Source: Burkholderia lata (GTDB lineage Bacteria; Pseudomonadota; Gammaproteobacteria; Burkholderiales; Burkholderiaceae). From it: 64,000 nucleotides of DNA. The notes under the pieces are model-generated. The model ran no database searches and was not told where the DNA came from. It saw nothing but the letters and a program-made list of their open reading frames with translations. The translations under genes and the position numbers were made by a program. The stretch lies in assembly GCF_902499335.1 (NCBI RefSeq), contig NZ_CABVQK010000007.1:310001-374000 (forward strand), given 5' to 3'. Positions 58,073 to 64,000 of the stretch are shown here, in pieces (position 1 is the first letter of the stretch; every line of letters starts with the position of its first letter).

Positions 58073-58900
58073 ATGACTGTCCCGCACCGGAACATACGTC
58101 TGAAGCCGCTCGCGGCTTCGCTCGCTGCGCTTGGCGCACTCGCGGTACTGACCGCGCTCTCCGCGTTGTCGCCCGTTCATGCGGCCGAGCCGGTTCAGCC
58201 CGACCGTCTGTTGAAAACCTTCATTCACGATACTTACGGCAACTGGCGCACGGATCGCAAGGGCTGGCAGGCGGACGGGGACGATTTCATTTATGCGCCG
58301 TGCGGTGCGCTGCGAGTCGCGACCGCGGATGGCCCGCGCACGCTGCTCGCGATGTGCGGCGAGACCGAGGCTGCCGCGCAAAACGGGATGCCGGGGATGG
58401 ATTCGGACGCGACGACCGGGACGATCGACCTGTACGTGCTGAAACCCGCGGCCAACGGCACGACGCTCGAGCCGATCGTGAAGAAAACGGAGATCGCGTC
58501 GGGCAAGCGCGGCGAGCCGGGCACGGTGCGCATCGAGCGGCTCGGGCCGCACCTGTTCGGGTTCGTCATCGGCGAAAGTGACATGCGGCAAGGCTATACG
58601 CAAAGCTTCCGCTCGATCTGGCTGCCATACGGCAATGCGCTGGTGCTGGCGGCGGCGCGCATCGACGAGGCGCTCGACAACGCGGACTCGACCGAATGTG
58701 CGAACGCCCAGGCGCGCTGCGAGGAACGCCGCTTCGAGATCGCGCCGGACCTGACCGGCGGCACCGGCGACGTCTATCCGCTGACGGTCACGGAAACGGG
58801 CACGCGCGGCGACAAGACCATCCATGCGCGCTATACGGTGAAGTTCGACGCAGCACGCGGCCGCTACGTCGTGCCGAAGGTGCTGCGCGAAGGATACTGA
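58073..58900 (+). CDS. Exported protein of unknown function
   Basis: Encodes 275 residues. The signal peptide (MTVPHRNIRLKPLAASLAAL and a further Leu/Ala core, ending PVHA-A) is clear. The mature part is a mixed alpha/beta domain with YGNWRTDRKGWQADGDDFIYAPCGAL and three more Cys (LLAMCGE, TECANAQARCEE). I recognise no family. It lies 57 bases after the previous exported-protein gene, and 323 bases ahead of the two-partner secretion genes. Confidence 0.7.
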   Translation: MTVPHRNIRLKPLAASLAALGALAVLTALSALSPVHAAEPVQPDRLLKTFIHDTYGNWRTDRKGWQADGDDFIYAPCGALRVATADGPRTLLAMCGETEAAAQNGMPGMDSDATTGTIDLYVLKPAANGTTLEPIVKKTEIASGKRGEPGTVRIERLGPHLFGFVIGESDMRQGYTQSFRSIWLPYGNALVLAAARIDEALDNADSTECANAQARCEERRFEIAPDLTGGTGDVYPLTVTETGTRGDKTIHARYTVKFDAARGRYVVPKVLREGY

Positions 58901-59223
58901 CGCGGCACGCTCGACGAACCGGAACACGATTCCCCGCAGGTCCCGCACCTGCTTCAACACGGCCAGTCACGCGCGCAATAGGACAAGTCAGATTTGCGCG
59001 AAAGTGTCGTGAAGCCGCGACTTTCACATTCGCTTGACAATCTTCCCGCACGCTGCCGGGTAATCTCCGACCTTTCACGAGACGGCACGCATGCGAGTGC
59101 TGTCGCGCGTGGCGGGCCGGTTCGGTGCCGCCTCGCCGGGATGTCCGGCGACGCGCGACACGCGAGGATCGAACCTCACATCGCCTGCCGGATTCACCCG
59201 TAATATAGGTAGTCCGAATCAAT
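58901..59223 (+). other. Intergenic region before the two-partner secretion genes
   Basis: No gene is seen. TTGACA at 59034-59039 with TAATCT at 59061-59066 has too long a spacer (21 bases) for a standard promoter. TAATAT at 59201-59206, 18 bases before the transporter ATG, is a second -10-like element without a good -35. Promoter position is therefore undecided. Confidence 0.4.
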
Positions 59224-60888
59224 ATGAAGGTATCCGGCATGGTGGGCGCCGCGATGGCGTCGAGCCTGCTGTCGCTTTCGGCAGGGACAGCGGCGGCGCC
59301 GTTGTCGACGTCCGATCCGCAGCGGCATCAGGAACAGCAGCTCGACGCCGTGCGTCGGCAGGCCCTTCAGTCCGCCGATGTGCTGACGCCGGAGGCGGGC
59401 GCACGTGGCGACACACTCATGCTGCCGCACGAAACGCCGTGCGTGCCGATCCGTTCGATCGAATGGCACGGCGCGGCCGATTTCCCCTGGCTGTCGAAAC
59501 AGGCACCGGGCGTCGGGCAGTGTGCCGGCACGCGCGGGCTCGCGGCGATTCGCAGCTGGGTCACCGATCAGCTGGTGGCGCGTGGCTACATCACGTCGCT
59601 TGCCGCGATTCCGGACCAGGACTACGCGGACGGACGGGTGATCGTCGAGGTGCTGCCCGGCCGGATCGGTGCGATCGACGACGCGCCGGGCGGCATCGGT
59701 ACGGCTCGGGGCGTATTTCCGCACGGACCGGGCGCGCTGCTGAACGTGCGCGATCTCGACCAGGCGCTCGAAAACATGCGCCGCCTGCCGGGGCAGTCGG
59801 CCGCGACCTTCGCGATCGCGCCCGGCGCGGCATTCGGCGACAGCGATATCCGCGTCGGGCGCCCGGCCGGTGCGCGCCGCATCCGCGGAGTACTCACCGC
59901 GGACAACAGCGGTCAGGACGCAACGGGGCGCAACCAGGTGGCCGCGATCGTCGCGGTCGATTCGCCGCTCGGCCTGTATGACCAACTGCTGCTGACCGCC
60001 GGCAATGATGCGTATCCACGGCGCTCGACGCGCGGATCGCGTTCCCTCAGCGCCAGCTGGGACGTACCGGTCGGCTATGCGTCGTTTTCGCTCGCCGCGA
60101 GCGAGTGGGCGACCCGGCAGGCGATTCCCGTCGGCGATACCACGTTCGTGTACGCGCGCCGCACACGGCGGATCGAAGCCGGCATCAGCTATGTGCCGTA
60201 CCGGTCGGGTACTGGGCGCACCCGCGTCGGCCTGACGCTGGCGCGACGGGAAGACCGCGCGTGGTTCGACGCGTTCGAACTGCGCGTCCAGAAGCACGTC
60301 ATCACGAGCTACACATTCTCGGCCAGCCACCTGCAGCGGTTCACGCGCGCCTCGGTGGAGGCCGGCGCATCGTGGCGCGGCAGCCTGCGCGGGCTGAGCG
60401 CGTTTCCCGGCTACGTGCAGGACCGCAGTGACTGGAATGGCCGCTACGGGATCGCGACGGCGAACGTGGCGGTCGACGCGCCGTTCACGGTCGGCGCGCG
60501 CCGGGCGAACTACCGCGGCACTTTCGTCGTGCAGCGTGCGCCGTCCTCCGTGCCGTCGACGGAATTCCTGCAGATCGGCGGACGCTACACGGTACGCGGT
60601 TTCGACGGCAACGAAACGCTGGCCGCACGCAGCGGCTGGGTGCTGCGCAACGAGCTGTCGACCCGCGCGGTGGCGGGCATCGACGCCTATGCCGCGCTCG
60701 ACGCGGGCGGCGTGACGGCCGACGCGGATACGCCGGGCGGCCGCACGCTGGTTGGCGGCGCGCTCGGCCTGCGCGGCGGCTACAAGCGCGTGAGCTTCGA
60801 CGTCGCGCTCGGCATGCCGCTGCTGAAACCCTCCACGCTGCACAGCGCAAGCCCGACGCTCGACGTTCAGATTGCCGCGCGGTTCTGA
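59224..60888 (+). CDS. Two-partner secretion transporter (FhaC/ShlB/HecB family)
   Basis: This 554-residue outer-membrane protein secretes the exoprotein encoded next to it. After a signal peptide (to about residue 25, TAAA-P) come an N-terminal helix with QQLDAVRRQALQ, a first POTRA domain (CVPIRSIEWHG, VTDQLVARGYITSLAAIPDQDYADGRVIVEVLPGRIG) and a second POTRA domain with NVRDLDQALENMRRLP. The 16-stranded barrel carries the family loop-6 motif VRGFDG near residue 460 and ends LDVQIAARF with terminal Phe. The transporter-first order differs from the Burkholderia contact-dependent inhibition loci, where the exoprotein gene comes first. The exoprotein gene starts 118 bases downstream. Confidence 0.93.
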   Translation: MKVSGMVGAAMASSLLSLSAGTAAAPLSTSDPQRHQEQQLDAVRRQALQSADVLTPEAGARGDTLMLPHETPCVPIRSIEWHGAADFPWLSKQAPGVGQCAGTRGLAAIRSWVTDQLVARGYITSLAAIPDQDYADGRVIVEVLPGRIGAIDDAPGGIGTARGVFPHGPGALLNVRDLDQALENMRRLPGQSAATFAIAPGAAFGDSDIRVGRPAGARRIRGVLTADNSGQDATGRNQVAAIVAVDSPLGLYDQLLLTAGNDAYPRRSTRGSRSLSASWDVPVGYASFSLAASEWATRQAIPVGDTTFVYARRTRRIEAGISYVPYRSGTGRTRVGLTLARREDRAWFDAFELRVQKHVITSYTFSASHLQRFTRASVEAGASWRGSLRGLSAFPGYVQDRSDWNGRYGIATANVAVDAPFTVGARRANYRGTFVVQRAPSSVPSTEFLQIGGRYTVRGFDGNETLAARSGWVLRNELSTRAVAGIDAYAALDAGGVTADADTPGGRTLVGGALGLRGGYKRVSFDVALGMPLLKPSTLHSASPTLDVQIAARF

Positions 60889-61006
60889 CGGCGCCTGATT
60901 GCTTCATCCCGTGCAGCGGGGCGTGCTGTCGCGACGACATCGCGCTCCCGTTGAACGGTCCGGTGCGGGATTGTCCCGCCCGTCATCCACCCAAGCGAGG
61001 ACCACC

Positions 61007-64000
61007 ATGAAAATGACTCGAAAGCGTGCGGCGCACCGTCACGCGCCCCTGACCCCGAAGCGGCTCGTGCAGTTGCTGGCCGTCGCGTTGCCGGCGTTGT
61101 CCGCGCCGGCCGCCCATGCGCAGATTTCCACGGGCGGCTCCGACAACCCCCACGTGCCTGGCATCAGCTTCAAGAACAAGAACGTCATCGTCGAGATCGT
61201 CAAGCCGAACGAGGCAGGCGTATCGCACAACCAGTTCATCAACTACAACGTCGGGTCGAACGGGTTGATCCTGAACAACGGCAGCACGGCGTCCGATACC
61301 CAGCTGGCGGGCCGGATCGACGGCAACGCGAGGCTCGGCGGACAATCCGCGAAGGTGATCCTGAACGAAGTCATCGGCGGTGAACGGACGAAGCTGCTCG
61401 GGCCGACGGAAATCGCCGGCCAGTCGGCGCAGCTGATCATTGCGAACCCGAACGGGATCACCGCGGACGGCGCGAGTTTCATCAATGCGCCGCAGGTGAA
61501 ACTGGTCGCGGGCACTCCGGTGTTCGATGCGAACGGCAATGCGGGTGCGTTCGATACGAAAGGCGGGATCGAGATCGAAGGCAGCGGCCTCGATGCTCGA
61601 AGCGCGGCACGTACCGACCTGATCGCCCGCACACTGCGCGTCAACGCGGCCCTGCAGGCGCAGCAGCTCGTGGCAACCGCGATCGACGGCAACGTGAAGA
61701 TCGACGGCGACAAGCTGACCTATGCACTCGCACAAGGCACGAACCGTCCGGAGATTGCGATCGACGTGTCGCAGCTCGGCAGCATTCATGCGAATGCGAT
61801 CACGCTGATCGGCAAGGGTTCGAGCGTCGGCGTCAACGTCGCGGGCCGGATCGAGGCGATCGCCGGCGACCCTGTCGTGCCGAAGACGCGCGGCATCGTG
61901 TCGGGCGGCGGCATCGTGCTGATGGGGTCGACCGGCACGGTGAAGGACGCCGGTGCGAATGGCGATGTCCGGCTGGTTGGCGATGCGAATATCGATGGCA
62001 CGATTGCGGGAAGCGTGCTGACGATGCTCGGCGAGACGAAGATCGGCAAGCGCGGCATCGTGACGGCGAGCGACGCGTTGCTCGCGGTCGGTTCGAATTC
62101 GGCCGGCACGACGTTGACGAACGACGGGTTCGTGCGGGCCGGGGCGGTGCGGGTGATCGGCAGCGTGCACAACAGCGGCACGCTGCGCGGTGATCGGTCG
62201 GTATCGCTCACCGGCAACGCATTCGTCAACGAGGCGGGCGGGCTGGTCAGTTCCGGCGGAGCGGTGGACGTCGTCGGGGGGACGTATCGAAACGACGGGA
62301 AAGTTGAGCAAAACGCGATGTTTCCTGGCGGCAACCCTGAAGGCGGCGGCAATCAGGGAGGGGACGGTCAGGAGGGCGGTAACTCGGGAGGTGGCAACGC
62401 GGGAGGTGGCAACGCGGGCGGTGGCAACCAGGAAGGCGGCAACCCCGGCACCGGCAATCCCGAATCGTCGGTCCCGGGCCTCGTCGCTGACACGAGCGAC
62501 GCGAACTCGCCCCGGATCGACGTGAAGGACGGCGTACCCGTCGTCGACATCGCGAAGCCGAACGGCTCGGGCCTGTCGCACAACCGCTTCACGGAGTACA
62601 ACGTCGGCCCGGACGGGCTGGTCCTGAACAACAGCACGAAGCCTGTCGACACCGAACTCGCCGGCCAGATCGGCGGCAACGCGCGGCTCGGCGGCCGGGC
62701 GGCCCGCGTGATCCTGAACGAGGTGACCGGCAGCGGGAAGTCGATGCTGAAAGGGCCGACGGAGATCGCCGGGGAGTCGGCGCTGCTGGTGATCGCGAAC
62801 CCGAACGGGATCGCCGCCAATGGCGCGCGCTTCATCAATGCGTCGCAGGTGAAACTGGTGGCCGGCACGCCGTCGCTCGACGCGAACGGCAACGCGAACC
62901 GCTTCGACACGAAAGGCGAAATCGTCGTCGAAGGCGGCGGACTCGATGCGCGCGATGCGAACCGGATCGACCTGATTGCACGGACGTTGCGTATCGATGC
63001 GGCGCTGCATGCGCTGAAACTGGCCGCCCTCGCGGGTGATGGCACGGTGACCTACGACGGCGACAATTCTGCATTCCGTCTCGCGCAGTCGCCGAACCGG
63101 CCTGAGGTCGCGATCGATGTGTCGAAGCGCGGCAGCATCGACGCCCACGACATCACGCTGACCGGCAACGGCTCGGATACCGGCGTGAACATCGACGGCG
63201 CGATCCGGTCGACGCTCGCTTCTGGCACGGGTCTTGACGGCAACGTGACGATTGCCGGTGGTTCGCGCATCGGCGGGACGGTCGACGGCGAATCGATTCA
63301 ATTGCTGGGCGGTACTGACGTGGGCAGCGCTGGCAGCGTGACCGCGCGCGACGCATTGAGCGCGCTGGGCGGCCTGAAGAACGGCGGCACGGTCACGGCG
63401 GCGTCGGTCAGCGTGAACGGCGGAACGATCAATGCGGGCAAACTGATCGCACACGGCCGGTTCGCCACCAACGGCGGGCTCAGAAACGACGGCACGCTCA
63501 CGGCCACGTTCGCCAGCGTGAACGGCGGCGCATCGAACACCGGCACGCTTGGAGTGGAAGGCAGGCTCGGCGTCAATGGCGGGCTGACGAACGACGGCAC
63601 GATCGAGGCGGCGACGGTGAACGTCAACGGTGACACGTCGAACTCGAAGCGGCTGTTCGCCAGCGACGCCCTGATCCTGAATGGCCGCACGACGAACACG
63701 GGCCACCTCGTCACGGACGGCACGCTGTCGATCAACGGTGGACTGGAGAACGGCCTCGAAGTCTGGGCCAAGGCGGTCAGCGTAAACGGCGGCGTGACCA
63801 ACAAGGGCACCTTGACGGCGCTCGACCGGCTCGCCGTCAACGGCGGCCTGACGAACGGCGGCACGGTCGAAGCCGAATCGATCAGCGTGAACGGCGGTGC
63901 GACGAATCGGGGTACGCTGACCGCGGATACGCGTCTGGCGATCAACGGCGGGCTGCGGAATCACGCCGAGACGCATGCGGCGACGATCAGCGTGAACGGT
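61007..64000 (+). CDS. Two-partner secretion exoprotein (FhaB-like) with tandem TPS domains, truncated by the window edge
   Basis: At least 998 residues; the frame is open from the ATG at 61007 (AGCGAGG upstream) to the last base. A signal peptide ends SAPAAHA-Q at about residue 39. The first TPS (hemagglutination-activity) domain spans about 40-310, with [27 protein letters not shown] at 146-151 and QVKLVAGTP. After filamentous-repeat-like sequence a Gly/Asn/Glu-rich linker (about 440-488) leads to a second complete TPS copy from about residue 505, with [25 protein letters not shown] at 598-601 and QVKLVAGTP. Corresponding positions are offset by exactly 451 residues. Beyond residue 780 come short SVNGG/LTNxGT repeats of a beta-helix shaft. 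It is a secreted or surface adhesin or toxin-delivery filament; the C-terminal effector end is outside the window. Confidence 0.93.
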   Translation, partial: MKMTRKRAAHRHAPLTPKRLVQLLAVALPALSAPAAHAQISTGGSDNPHVPGISFKNKNVIVEIVKPNEAGVSHNQFINYNVGSNGLILNNGSTASDTQLAGRIDGNARLGGQSAKVILNEVIGGERTKLLGPTEIAGQSAQLIIANPNGITADGASFINAPQVKLVAGTPVFDANGNAGAFDTKGGIEIEGSGLDARSAARTDLIARTLRVNAALQAQQLVATAIDGNVKIDGDKLTYALAQGTNRPEIAIDVSQLGSIHANAITLIGKGSSVGVNVAGRIEAIAGDPVVPKTRGIVSGGGIVLMGSTGTVKDAGANGDVRLVGDANIDGTIAGSVLTMLGETKIGKRGIVTASDALLAVGSNSAGTTLTNDGFVRAGAVRVIGSVHNSGTLRGDRSVSLTGNAFVNEAGGLVSSGGAVDVVGGTYRNDGKVEQNAMFPGGNPEGGGNQGGDGQEGGNSGGGNAGGGNAGGGNQEGGNPGTGNPESSVPGLVADTSDANSPRIDVKDGVPVVDIAKPNGSGLSHNRFTEYNVGPDGLVLNNSTKPVDTELAGQIGGNARLGGRAARVILNEVTGSGKSMLKGPTEIAGESALLVIANPNGIAANGARFINASQVKLVAGTPSLDANGNANRFDTKGEIVVEGGGLDARDANRIDLIARTLRIDAALHALKLAALAGDGTVTYDGDNSAFRLAQSPNRPEVAIDVSKRGSIDAHDITLTGNGSDTGVNIDGAIRSTLASGTGLDGNVTIAGGSRIGGTVDGESIQLLGGTDVGSAGSVTARDALSALGGLKNGGTVTAASVSVNGGTINAGKLIAHGRFATNGGLRNDGTLTATFASVNGGASNTGTLGVEGRLGVNGGLTNDGTIEAATVNVNGDTSNSKRLFASDALILNGRTTNTGHLVTDGTLSINGGLENGLEVWAKAVSVNGGVTNKGTLTALDRLAVNGGLTNGGTVEAESISVNGGATNRGTLTADTRLAINGGLRNHAETHAATISVNG

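Noticed and set aside
62340..62460. CRISPR-like or tandem-repeat array
   Set aside because: The short repeats are in frame and encode the Gly/Asn linker of the exoprotein; there are no spacers of CRISPR type.
60983..63976. A 997-codon open frame on the minus strand opposite the exoprotein
   Set aside because: It is the exact antisense of the TPS exoprotein, whose + strand has a signal peptide, TPS motifs and a ribosome binding site. High GC at third positions keeps the antisense frame open. It has no recognisable domain.

Overview
The window is very GC-rich, densely coded and has the gene repertoire of a Burkholderia, most likely of the Burkholderia cepacia complex. Pointers are the OmpC-type porin, many LysR regulators, catabolic clusters, an AtuA-like pair with a CitMHS carrier, and a large two-partner-secretion exoprotein. 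The mixture of accessory catabolism, iron uptake and surface proteins, with no core information-processing genes, fits a secondary chromosome. The species assignment is an inference from gene content and base composition.

Layout. 1-1500 looks like the tail of a genomic island: less GC-rich, with a lipoprotein gene broken by an in-frame amber codon, a DUF3892-like gene, and a decayed 3' tRNA fragment. 1553-7043 holds glmS, an exported (alpha/alpha)-barrel-like protein and wecB, all pointing to amino-sugar or surface-polysaccharide metabolism, around a 1.3 kb stretch with no recognisable gene. 7883-14576 is an oxidative catabolic set: an IorAB-type molybdenum hydroxylase, a class II aldolase, an acyl-CoA dehydrogenase and a quinone oxidoreductase. 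14647-18515 has a GDSL hydrolase, a PadR repressor divergent from fadH with two palindromic operators, and a SnoaL-like protein. 18550-22099 is a MocR regulator divergent from an aminotransferase and a leaderless solute-binding-type protein.

22148-29315 is a hydroxyquinol (resorcinol-type aromatic) degradation cluster: FAD hydroxylase, intradiol dioxygenase, maleylacetate reductase, a C-C hydrolase-like protein, a Dabb protein, a LysR regulator and an outer-membrane channel. 29477-34534 is a four-gene overlapping TonB receptor/ABC importer operon for a metal chelate or cofactor. 34598-37693 is an RstAB-like two-component system divergent from a MipA/OmpV protein. 37916-41646 has two lipoproteins, an orphan transglycosylase fused to a VirB9-like domain, and a porin. 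42214-47179 is a Fur-box-preceded ECF sigma/FecR/TonB siderophore receptor operon. 47195-53349 has two LysR regulators with a VOC protein, a flavin reductase-like protein, a CitMHS transporter and the AtuA-like pair. 53379-58900 has a nitrilase-family amidase, a chemoreceptor, a LuxR regulator and two exported proteins.

59224 to the right edge is a two-partner secretion system: an FhaC-type transporter followed by an exoprotein that runs off the window. Its N-terminal secretion domain is present twice in tandem, joined by a Gly/Asn-rich linker. This tandem architecture and the VirB1-VirB9-like fusion are the least conventional items in the window.
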